DNA of 64,000 nucleotides from Sanderia malayensis (taxonomy: Eukaryota > Cnidaria > Scyphozoa > Semaeostomeae > Pelagiidae), in assembly GCA_013076295.1 (NCBI GenBank), contig RQOL01000882.1, positions 1,054,001 through 1,118,000 of the forward strand, given 5' to 3'. Both the position numbers and the translations under genes were made by a program. Under the pieces are notes generated by a model. The model searched no databases. It was not told the origin of the DNA and was given only the letters and a program-made list of their open reading frames with translations. Shown piece by piece: positions 48,301 through 55,829 of the stretch. Within the stretch, counting starts at the first letter, position 1, and every line of letters begins with the position of its first letter.

Positions 48301-49086
48301 TTGAAACCAATACTTTCATGTATTCATATTATCACTCTATTTTCGTCTTAAGTACCGCTTTTCCTCGATTAAAAGCCCCCTCGAATAAACGCCCCCTTAT
48401 GCTACCAACTTTTGAAATAAACGCCCCCTTCGATTAAACCCCCCGCCCCACACAACAATTTTTTGTAAGTTGGTGTAGCGTATTGTTGCTCGATAAAAGC
48501 AAGGCACAACTAAACCATTTTCTCTTTTTCTGGACCCAATGACAGAGGCTGTGATCTTTTACTTTCTAATAAACGCCCCCCTCGATTAGGTGCCCCCCAA
48601 AAGTACCGAGATTAATAAACGCCCCGGGGCGTTTCATCAAGGAAATACGGTATTATCTTCACTTTTTTCTCTGACTCTCATTTTCTCCCTGCCCTCCTCC
48701 ACATCTTCAACTGCCTTGCTGCTGCGAATCGCCTATTCTCAAGAATTCCTATTCTTCACACACAGGGAACCGAGGAAGCCATCGTTACGAAAACGAGTAT
48801 CACTACCTCCTGTCCCAACGTAAGTCGCTTTATGCTTCATCTACTATGCTTCGTCACCTCTGGAAGGTTTATTTAGTCCACTGATAAACAATACGAAATT
48901 ATATATTTCCAGGAGGTAAAGTGTCTGACTATCGCATTATCTTTTAACCTTATCAAACATGTTTCTTGCAGGACGTTCTACATCATCCGAACACCGTTTG
49001 GTCCGGACGATTCGGGCGGATTCAAGAACAGGACACCGGACGTTAAAGAAGAATCCGAATTGGCCTGCGCAGCTACATCGAACTGA
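36315..49086 (+). CDS. CSDE1: Cold shock domain-containing protein E1 (UNR)
   Basis: Twenty-two coding exons: 36315-36329, 36479-36637, 37073-37169, 37705-37898, 38863-38960, 39609-39822, 40387-40636, 41146-41225, 41824-41919, 42381-42428, 43307-43375, 43904-43992, 44374-44482, 44783-44955, 45374-45500, 46205-46267, 46611-46769, 47100-47207, 47803-47889, 48207-48289, 48766-48819 and 48972-49086. The phases close and give 828 residues (human 798). CSDE1 binds purine-rich RNA through cold-shock domains and controls translation and mRNA stability in the cytoplasm. Visible domain cores: SSYGFIECAG with IFFHFSEYNG; DSFGFVERAD with IFFHYSEFDG; EGFGFIKCRE with LFFHFSQ; DSYGFIEFAN with VFFHYSE; QYGFITCEIE with LFFHMSE. 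Degenerate domains alternate with them, as in UNR. The C-terminus IIRTPFGPDDSGGF matches the conserved LRQPRGPDNSMGF SUZ-C-like tail. AATAAA follows near 49155. Most introns are filled by a tandem array. Confidence 0.94.
36700..36930. repeat. 17 bp minisatellite, CSDE1 intron 2
   Basis: Imperfect units of ctctctattaaaccatc on the + strand lie between exons 2 and 3. Confidence 0.8.
37480..37690. repeat. Short inverted and direct gggtgtc repeats, CSDE1 intron 3
   Basis: Words such as agggtgtct, attagacaccct and gggcgtct recur in both orientations up to the acceptor of exon 4. They are related to the array in intron 8 (41250-41560). Confidence 0.6.
37960..38740. repeat. 33-37 bp minisatellite, CSDE1 intron 4
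   Basis: About 22 units of gggtttaatagggagagact followed by ggttggaggagaga fill the intron. The minus-strand open frames (SLPIKPSLLQ-type) are translations of the repeat, not genes. The tttaatag core links it to the 17 bp family. Confidence 0.9.
39080..39606. repeat. 15 bp repeat, CSDE1 intron 5
   Basis: Units of cctagctttgcctac run in tandem from about 39300 to 39600, preceded by looser gttgtctaca words. Because 15 is a multiple of three, two frames stay open with a 5-residue period; this is spurious coding. Confidence 0.88.
39870..40345. repeat. 17 bp minisatellite, inverted, CSDE1 intron 6
   Basis: About 27 units of ggtttaatagagaggat are the reverse complement of the form in introns 2, 11, 15 and 17 of the same gene. 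Confidence 0.9.
40665..41115. repeat. Purine-rich degenerate repeat, CSDE1 intron 7
   Basis: Blocks of agagaagaggattgtaa, ggggagaggattggataga and gaatgatttgcaaatggag recur two or three times. A poly-G run is at 40700. Confidence 0.75.
41255..41560. repeat. 33 bp repeat, CSDE1 intron 8
   Basis: About eight units of gggtgtctaataggac followed by ggggcgtctattggtaa. Confidence 0.85.
42645..43215. repeat. 86 bp tandem repeat, CSDE1 intron 10
   Basis: Pyrimidine-rich units have the landmark ctacccccttttctattatc at 42725, 42811, 42898, 42983 and 43069, a period of 85-87 bp. There are about six copies. Confidence 0.9.
43405..43860. repeat. 17 bp minisatellite and (CATA)n, CSDE1 intron 11
   Basis: Units of ctctctatgaaaccacc and ctctctattaaaccacc run to about 43740. 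They are followed by a pure CATA tract at about 43790-43852. Confidence 0.9.
44065..44300. repeat. 93 bp repeat copies, CSDE1 intron 12
   Basis: Two to three diverged units carry ctgtcacccctggaaggtcc and tttccaggaggtaaagtg. A short internal duplication (ggtaatcacattacctcctg) forms a small palindrome. Confidence 0.82.
44510..44700. repeat. 80 bp repeat copies, CSDE1 intron 13
   Basis: Two to three units carry gttcaacaagggaccagatg and gtttagtttgctatatacag. Confidence 0.82.
45540..46150. repeat. 17 bp minisatellite, CSDE1 intron 15
   Basis: About 35 units of ctctctattaaaccatc. Blocks of about 10 units are repeated (for example 45650-45850 and 45890-46090), giving a higher-order pattern. Confidence 0.92.
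46268..46590. repeat. 80 bp array starting at the donor, CSDE1 intron 16
   Basis: Four units are spaced exactly 80 bp (tgctatatac at 46271, 46351 and 46431). The first unit begins directly at the splice donor GAG/GTTTGC, so the donor sits in a repeat unit. Confidence 0.88.
46910..47070. repeat. 17 bp minisatellite, CSDE1 intron 17
   Basis: About eight imperfect units of ctctctattaaaccatc. Confidence 0.82.
47208..47700. repeat. Fragments of the 93 bp family, CSDE1 intron 18
   Basis: Partial units (tttccagggggtaatg near 47265, atatttccagggggtc near 47347, tgatatatttccaggaggta near 47680) are scattered through the intron. The intron starts gtaaccccc. Confidence 0.65.
48355..48650. mobile_element. 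MITE, sister copy of 31242, CSDE1 intron 20
   Basis: The left CCGCTTTTCCTCGATTAAA and right TTTCATCAAGGAAATACGG are imperfect inverted termini flanked by TA (48353-48354, 48651-48652). Interior modules are cgaataaacgccccc. Confidence 0.82.
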
Positions 49087-49681
49087 GTAATAAATGCGCA
49101 GCTGAGTTGAATTGAATTTTGTAAAATGCGAAGTGGTAAAAGGAAAAAAACAGAAAATAAAAATGAAAGGCAAGCGAAATCTCTTTCTTTATTTGTTCGC
49201 GTTCTTTCGCCCAGCTGGTTTGGGATTCACCCCCCCCCCAGGGAAGGATGATTTGATTTGATTATATATCAGAAATAAGACTGAATAGAGAGGGGGCTCG
49301 ATTCAAATAAAAGGGGGCTTAGTAGAAAAAAGGGGGCCTCGATAAAACTCTTAAATGAACTTCAGAAAATTGTTGCAAAATAATAATAATAATTGTTTGT
49401 AATTGTTTGAACTTTCATGAGCAATAATTGACTTTGAATGAAAATTTCATTTTTCATTCACAATGTCAGAACATGTTTTTCATATTAGTGGACGCCAGAT
49501 TATGAAATACACAGGTGAAATAAAAAATTATCAATCATTTATATTTCTTCCATATTTCTTTGGATCTAATATTTTCGGAATAATGCACATTAAAAATCAA
49601 TTACATGCATTAAGTAATTATCTAAATCTGCTATTATCTAAATTAAAAAGTTTTCAGCACCCATACAAATAAAAATGTCGT
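49087..49681. other. Convergent 3' region of CSDE1 and HPGD-like gene
   Basis: It contains the CSDE1 polyA signal (AATAAA near 49155) and AT-rich sequence that presumably includes the HPGD-like 3' UTR. No further gene is seen. Confidence 0.5.
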
Positions 49682-52600
49682 TTATAATTTCGAGCCAGCC
49701 GAATTTGTGTTGATAGGGGTGAAATCTAGCGATGTTTTGACGTAGGCCGTTCCTGCGGGCGAAACAGATAATACTTCAGCGTCATTCATATCGTTGTTCA
49801 CCAATTCCATAAATGCCTTTGCCACATCATCCACTCTACGAAACAAACAAATTATACAGTGAAGTTCGTTATATGAGGGTTAATTGTATACTATGAAGCC
49901 GTTCAACAAGGGACCAGATGTTTAGCTTGCTATATACAGTGAAGTTCGATCGCTATACGAGGGTGAATTGTATACTATGAAGCAGTTCAACAAGGGACCA
50001 GATGGTTAGTTTGCTATAAACAGTGAAGTTCGTTATACGAGGGTGAATTGTATACTATGAAGCAGTTGAACAAGGGACCATATGTTTAGTTTGCTATATA
50101 CAGTGAAGTTCGATGTATGAGGGTGGATTGTATACTATAAAGCAGTTCAACAAGGGACTGCCATGAAAAGAAGGAAATGGAATGTATTGAGATAGAATTC
50201 CATTATCTGTTGTTCCTATTTTTTTGTTCTATTGTTCCATTGTTTTACTTACGGTACGAGACCAATCTTGTCCACAAATTTTTGGAATTTAACTTCAGCT
50301 TCGAGTCCTCTGTTTACCAGGCCAGTTGGAGAGAATGACGGACAGAGGCAGTTAACACGGATTTGATCTTCTCTCAGTTGCTTCTGAAATGATTGATAAG
50401 AATGGTTTGAGAATGAACAACTTTGTGAGTCATGTTAAGTAAATACCTGCAACAAACAGCAACAACAACATTTGAAGCAAACCTTGAAACTTTGACTGAA
50501 GCCAACAATGCCGTACTTTGAAGCAGTATAAGCAGGACTCATTGTAAACGGAAACAAACCTAGATATTGTAACAATAGAACAATGGAATGAGAACAATAG
50601 AACAATAGAATGAAAACAATAGAACAATAGAATGAGAGCAATAGAACAATAGAATGAGAGCAATAGAAGACAAGAATGAGAACACTAGAACACTAGAATG
50701 AGAACAATATAATGATACATTGAGAACAATAGAACAATAGAATGATAACAATAGAACAATAAAATGAAAACAATATAACACTAGAATGAGAACAATGGAA
50801 CAATATAATGGTAACAATAGAAAGAGAACAATATAACGATACATTGAGAACAATAGAACAATAGAATGATAACAATAGAACAATAAAATGAAAACAATAG
50901 AACAATATAATGTGAACAATGGAACAATATAATGATAACAATAGAAAAATAGGATGAGAACAATGTCTTTTTCGCACAGAGATGAAAAGCTGTTTAAGTA
51001 AGATCAAATATGTGGATGTTTAGGAAATTGTTTGATATAATAAAATGAAGATTTATCATTAAACTTGTTGCCCAAATATAGATATTTTTGAAAAATGTTT
51101 TCATAATACCTGCCATGGAGGCAACATTAATAATTTGTCCGCCATTTCCACCATTTTTCACGCTCATGTGTTTAATGGCAAGGAAAGTGCCATGCATGAC
51201 AGAAACCTGGCAACAGAAATGGGGCAGAAATGATTGAAATATCACAGAAACAGACTGATATTGGTGATGTCAAGGAGTCTGGGCAGGGAGGATGTGAAAA
51301 TTGATATTTACAAGATTTAGATCCAACATCTTTCTCCAGTTCAGTAATCCTCCGGCATTGTTGCAAACAAGGTCTATTTGCCCAAATTTTGAGATTGTTT
51401 GAGAAAATGCATCTGTGAAAATATTCAAAGGTAGACACAAGTTAATATTCAATGGAGTAGAAAGAAAATTTTATAAAGGGGGGGAATTCAGATTTTCAGA
51501 CAAAAATTTAATAAGCATTTTTGTTTCTTCAAGACTATGAACCAGTTTGCAGAGTATGGCCGATTTCAACAAGATCTCGGGTGCGCCAACAGGCCTACAA
51601 CGCGGGTGCGTGTGCGCGTGCACCAAAATCCCAGATATTGGTTGGGTGCACCACTCAGGTGTGCTATTCCAACTATTTTCTAGATATCAAGGTGCTTTTA
51701 GGCCATTTTGTAAAAGAATCCAGGTTCCATGAGCCCTCCGTGAGTTTGTTTAAGAATCCAGGAGTGTTTCTGATGCGATTATGATGCTAGCATTACTGTT
51801 AAATGGGTGTTTCTCTGTAATTAAAAGGGTGTGGTTTTCAAAAAAATTTTGTCCAGGGGCGCCTCCAGCACTGATCTTGGGTGCGCCACTGACTTACTCT
51901 GCAAACTGGACCATGAATATAAGATAAGAAAATTAGCTAGAACTGAATGTAAACAGAAGATATTTATTTTCCGACAAGATCAGCAATTTTCTGACAAAAT
52001 GGTAGTTTGGCTCTACAGGAGGGTTTTTTGCCCCCTTGCCCCCCCTCTATTTATGCCACTGTTAATATTTAAATAGTAGATGCAAGATTGTTATCAAATG
52101 GCAGGCACAATTTTATAGTTAAAACGTAGACACAAGGTAGGGTCAGGCAGAGGCGGCACCACGGGAAGGACATGTCCTCCCCAATATTTTCCAGGACCGA
52201 TTTTTCAATTCGTCGAAATCCGAGGAGAAATATTTATGGGGGGGGGGGGTACGATAGCACATGTGAAACAAATTTTCAAAAGATAAGATAAACACCGAAA
52301 TGAAAGACTTTTTGCATATATAAGCCCTATACAGTACAATATACCATACTATACAGGAAAGTCTAATTTTCCTAATGGGCGTGGCTTTAATAAAAATGGG
52401 CGTGGTCCTAAAAAATTTTCCCCATCCTCCCCACTTTTTCAGGGCTGGTGCCGCCTCTGGGGTCAGGTGGAAATGAAGACACAAAATATAGAAAAAATAA
52501 AAAGAAATAGAAAGAAAATGGAAAAGGAAGGGGGACGACAAACCTTCGAAGCTTTCTGTGTTTGTTACATCACAGTGCACAAAGTGTGCACTTTTTTCAC

Positions 52601-52883
52601 CAAAATCTTTGTGACATTGCTCCAAAAATTCTTCTCCTTTTGATTGATCGATATCAATTATGGCAACCTTGTAATTTTGAGCAAATAAATTGTTAAACAC
52701 AAGACAGATGGGCATATTATTTAGTAATTGGAATTTGGAAGGTAAGCATAGTACCTAGTTAATTCAAGAGAAGTAATGTATCCTACTAACCCTTCCACCT
52801 CTTTTGAGCAATTCTATTGAAAATGCTTTACCAAACCCCTGGCTACCTCCAGTAATGACTCCAACACTGCCAGGAAATTTCAT
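49682..52883 (-). CDS. HPGD: 15-hydroxyprostaglandin dehydrogenase-like SDR
   Basis: Seven exons on the minus strand: 52883-52791, 52667-52544, 51412-51312, 51206-51110, 50559-50483, 50383-50253 and 49835-49682. The phases close and give 258 residues (human HPGD 266). It is a classical short-chain dehydrogenase, NAD-dependent and cytosolic. The Rossmann glycine motif is TGGSQGFG. The acidic residue after the second strand (AIIDID) predicts NAD over NADP. NNAG is present. The catalytic set is Ser136 (INVASMAG), Tyr149 and Lys153 (YTASK), offset by two from human Ser138/Tyr151/Lys155. DLNLVSVMHGTFLAIKHMS and the VNCLCPSFSPTGLV loop resemble HPGD, the enzyme that inactivates prostaglandins and lipid mediators. 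Substrate cannot be fixed from sequence; another HPGD-like dehydrogenase is possible. It is head-to-head with MICOS13. Two hAT-type MITEs sit in intron 2. Confidence 0.85.
49855..50160. repeat. 80 bp array, HPGD-like intron 6
   Basis: Four units (acagtgaagttcgttatatg, gttcaacaagggaccagatg) start about 20 bp from the exon 7 acceptor at 49835. The orientation matches the CSDE1 introns. Confidence 0.87.
50565..50975. repeat. acaatagaacaatagaatga repeat, HPGD-like intron 4
   Basis: Short A-rich units give hydrophobic minus-strand frames (FYCSIVLILLF type) that are not genes. A similar motif in reverse complement occurs at 59860-60010 in CPT1. Confidence 0.87.
51470..52066. repeat. Dispersed repeat, filled-site copy
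   Basis: The same family as 28275-28495, here interrupted by the hAT-type MITE 51542-51909. It ends with a C-rich tract and tttatgccactg. Confidence 0.82.
51542..51909. mobile_element. hAT-type MITE, copy 2 (in HPGD-like intron 2)
   Basis: It starts CCAGTTTGCAGAGTATG and ends TACTCTGCAAACTGG. Its flanks actatgaa (51534-51541) and accatgaa (51910-51917) are an 8 bp target duplication with one mismatch. The copy at 28340 shows the empty site aactatgaatataag. It is 368 bp and about 95% like copy 1 by eye. Confidence 0.9.
52148..52459. mobile_element. Second hAT-type MITE family (CAGAGGCGGCACCA)
   Basis: The termini CAGAGGCGGCACCA and TGGTGCCGCCTCTG are inverted and sit between perfect 8 bp direct repeats GGGTCAGG (52140-52147, 52460-52467). 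It is 312 bp. The CAG tip and 8 bp duplication fit hAT. It has no coding capacity. Confidence 0.9.
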
Positions 52884-53160
52884 CTTTTAGTCCGTGGAGT
52901 TTTTGAAATTAAAAATATCTCAAGTTGAAGGCCAAATTATGGAATCAAATTTCCTGGAATGGAATTCTTCTTTGCGCGGCCTCGTTTGTGCTTTGTTTTG
53001 CAACGAGGCTATGTAACGGTTGCGTAACATGCACCAAAAACAGTCAATTCGTCTCACTTTTTTGTCGCTAGTAATTTTTGCCAAATGACTTCATCGAATG
53101 GATTATATTTATCAGGCAAAAATAAGTTGAACAAAAGCATTCGAAAGCATATTTTTTGAA
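52884..53160. promoter_or_regulatory. Bidirectional promoter gap, HPGD-like / MICOS13
   Basis: Only 277 bp separate the two divergent start codons. The centre (about 52975-53030) is the least AT-rich part, with tgcgcggcctcg and gtaacggttgcgtaacatg. No TATA box is obvious. A shared promoter is inferred from the spacing. Confidence 0.5.
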
Positions 53161-53753
53161 ATGTCTGTTGTTCCAGTAGTTCTGATAACCTTGAGAAACG
53201 GTTTAAGGATTCTAGGAACGGCTTTCATAGCTGGAGGGGCTGTTTTTCTCAGCTATGAGCATGGAATTTGGGGTCCAGGCGAGAGAAACCAACGACATGT
53301 GAAACTTTTGAAGAAACACGCGGAGGAGCGTATTTTTGTGCACATCCCAGTTCACAAAGTGAGTATTACTCCCTTAAAGTGTTTTATTTTGTGCGATTTA
53401 CCAATAGGTTGTAGTTTATACTTTGCCTCCTGGCACTGGCTGGAAGTATGTCATTTCGTATTGTTTAGCAATGGACTTTGTGGAAATTCCAGAGACGACA
53501 GTATAAGACAATATAGTCAGACACTTTACCTCCTGGAAATATATGATTTTGTATTGTACTGAATTGACCTTCCAGGGGTGCTCATTAAATGATATCAATA
53601 TTTCTAACATTGCAGCTGCCAACCGCAGAAGAAATGAAGACGTCATGGAACAATAGCATGCATGCAATATTTACAACTCTTGATGAAACCCCCGATCATG
53701 TTCAAAGACTGAGCGAAGAAGCCAAGAGATTTATTACACCAGGAAAGGATTGA
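53161..53753 (+). CDS. MICOS13: MICOS complex subunit MIC13 (QIL1)
   Basis: Two exons, 53161-53358 and 53616-53753, join in phase 0 and give 111 residues (human 118). MIC13 is an inner mitochondrial membrane protein that bridges MIC60 and MIC10 subcomplexes at crista junctions. The N-terminal membrane segment with GTAFIAGGAVFLSYEHGI matches human GSVAGGAVYLVYD, followed by GPGERNQ versus GPSDKSQ. The C-terminal amphipathic part SWNNSMHAIFTTLDETPDHV aligns with SWNAGIMTVMSALSVAPSKA. Missing relative to human is part of the proline-rich middle. AATAAA is at 54123-54128. The intron holds two units of the 93 bp family. It converges on the RAMAC-like gene. Confidence 0.83.
53425..53590. repeat. 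93 bp family, MICOS13 intron
   Basis: Two units carry tttacctcctggaaatatat, attgtttagcaatggact and ttccaggggtg. The second is shortened. Confidence 0.85.
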
Positions 53754-54432
53754 AATAGGAATAGATTGAGACGTTGATATGATGTACAAAACTTTTTCTG
53801 CCAACTCTCCTCTTCCTAGCATTTTTAAGGAATTTTCACTACAAGGGTTCACTAAGGAATTATCCCGGCCTGGCTGCTGTTTAAGGGAACCCATTCCCTG
53901 TAGTGACAAAATTTGAAAATGCTCTTTGTTTCTTCAACCTTCCCTTTTTTCCCTTTTATTCCTTGCTCCATTCTTTATCTTCTGTTTTTTCTGTATTATT
54001 TTAAAGCCTATTATTTTCAATGCGATTTCTCTGGAGTTCCTGTAATCAGCTTGGAACTGCATCAAACTTAATAGTAGCTGGTCTTGACAGTGGCAGAATC
54101 TATTAGCGTGTGAGTGAAAACGAATAAAGCTGTTGATTTATATTATCCAAATTTGTTCCACATTATAGATTGAAAAATTTAAACCCAGAAATTTTAAACT
54201 AATTTGAGAAATTTTTAGAAGTGTTTGAGAAGTGTTTTTTATTTTTCCTTTACTTGTTTTTCCACCGTTGTCTTTGTTTACACAAACAGGCAGGCATTTT
54301 TGTCGTAAAGAAACTCTCATGAAAACGTCAAATGTGGAAGAAAAAATATATAAGAAAACACAAATAATTTATTATTTATTTCTATGAATAAAACTAACAC
54401 AATAACGTCTTCGTAGCTTTAAAGAGAAAAGA

Positions 54433-55348
54433 TTAATAAAAGTAAAAATAATAACTCTTTGGCATCTTTGGCGCGTGATGTTTGTGGGGTGAACGTGAGC
54501 GGTCTTTTCGTTGATCTCTGCAGAAAAATATTGATTCTGGTCAGCATAGAAGACTTCTTCAAGAACTCAAACAACTATCTCTACTTTGACTCGATTCTGA
54601 TCAGCATAGAAGACTCCTTCAACAAATCAAACAACTGTCTCTACTTTAATTCGATTTTGATCAGCATAGAAGGCTCCTTCAACAACTCAAACTACTAAAC
54701 AACTGTGTCTACTTTGACTTGATTCTGATCAGCATAGTAGACTCCTTAAACAACTCAAACAACTGTCTCTACTTTGACTCGATTCTGATCAGCATAGAAG
54801 ATTCCTTCAACAACTCAAAAAACTGTCTCTACTTTGACTCGATTCTGATCAGCATAGAAGACTCCTTCAACAACTCAAACAACTGTCTCTTCTTACCCTC
54901 TGCTTCTGTCATCTCTTTCTCTTCTGCCATAACGGTCATCACCACGTCCATACCTTGAATGGTCATCTCTGTCCCTGGCAGAAAAATGTATTTATCCATT
55001 GTTATATTATATTCAATTATCAGATTCAAGATTGCTTTTCTCAATTATTTAACTTTGCAGTGCAGAAAGAGAATAATGATAACACAAAAGAAAATAATTA
55101 TGCTTTGTTTGTAGGCCGAAAATCAAGGATTACCTCTGCCATTTTAAATCCAGGTAGTTTTTTATTATGGGAGGTGGGATATCCTCTCGTGAAACCACCT
55201 CCATGAAATCAGGGTCATTTTCTGTGAAACGATTTTTAAACTCTTCCTCCAATTCGTTGACAGCTGTGACGTCTGTTTTTTTGTCTTCGACTATTTCTGT
55301 CGTTTCTTCATCAACAATTTGGGTTGTTTCCCCTTCTTCTACCTCCAT
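54433..55348 (-). CDS. RAMAC: RNMT-activating mini protein (RAMAC)-like
   Basis: Three exons on the minus strand, 55348-55134, 54974-54897 and 54517-54433, give 125 residues (human RAMAC 118). RAMAC binds and activates the mRNA cap guanine-N7 methyltransferase RNMT in the nucleus. The activation region EEEFKNRFTENDPDFMEVV, followed by PPPIIKNY, aligns with human FASRFTENDKEYQEYL and PPIVEEW. Exon 2 encodes an Arg/Gly/Asp-rich RNA-binding segment (RDDHSRYGRGDDRYGRRERD). Exon 3 ends in a Tyr-rich tail (KSYYFYFY), like human PPYGYY. The N-terminus has an acidic extension. An alternative is read-through of intron 2, stopping after RSRG; the good donor GG/GTAAGA and the tail similarity favour splicing. 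AATAAA lies about 55 bp past the stop. It is head-to-head with CPT1. Confidence 0.75.
54525..54890. repeat. 60 bp tandem repeat, RAMAC-like intron 2
   Basis: About six units of gattctgatcagcatagaag plus caaacaactgtctctacttt have a period of exactly 60 bp, one unit being irregular near 54700. The open + frame with a 20-residue period is not a gene. Confidence 0.92.
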
Positions 55349-55829
55349 GCTTTTCACTTACTTGTTCTATTTTTGAAGTTTTGCTTCTTGTGAAGCTTCA
55401 AAAATCTTGTTATGAATGGCCTAAGTGGAAACGGGCCTATTAAAAAGAACATGCAGCAGAGTGTGCAGCGCCAATTTCAATGATGAATGAAAATCACGTT
55501 CTCTGCAGACAACAACAGTTCAAAGTCCACTGCTCCACGTTTGGCAAACCGCATCGCGTGTTGATAATGTTAATGGATTTGTGATTTTATCAGGTAAAAT
55601 AGCCGTTTATACTTTCTATTTTAACACTTAGCTGTTTTAAAGTGTGTGTATTTAACAGTGCTTTGTTCACCTAGTGAGTATACAAATATTGAGGCTCAGC
55701 TGTAAGTTGCTCACTTTTCAGGGTCAAAACTTCTGCGACCCTGGTTTCAACCTGTTGCGACCCGAAGTTTGGCTTTCACAGACGGCCTAATTTTTTATTT
55801 GTTTATTGAAACAGATACATTGTTGAAAT
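55349..55829. promoter_or_regulatory. Divergent gap between RAMAC-like gene and CPT1
   Basis: This 481 bp gap separates the two start codons and presumably holds both promoters and 5' UTRs. The CPT1 start context gaaatATGGCGG resembles a YY1-type start element (ATGGCGG). No coding sequence is seen. Confidence 0.45.

Noticed and set aside
50430..51007. Hydrophobic minus-strand frames resembling membrane proteins
   Set aside because: Translation of an acaatagaacaatagaatga repeat; the real HPGD-like exon 5 overlaps only at 50483-50559 in its own frame.
54459..54958. Open + frames with a 20-residue period
   Set aside because: A 60 bp tandem repeat in the RAMAC-like intron, antisense to that gene.
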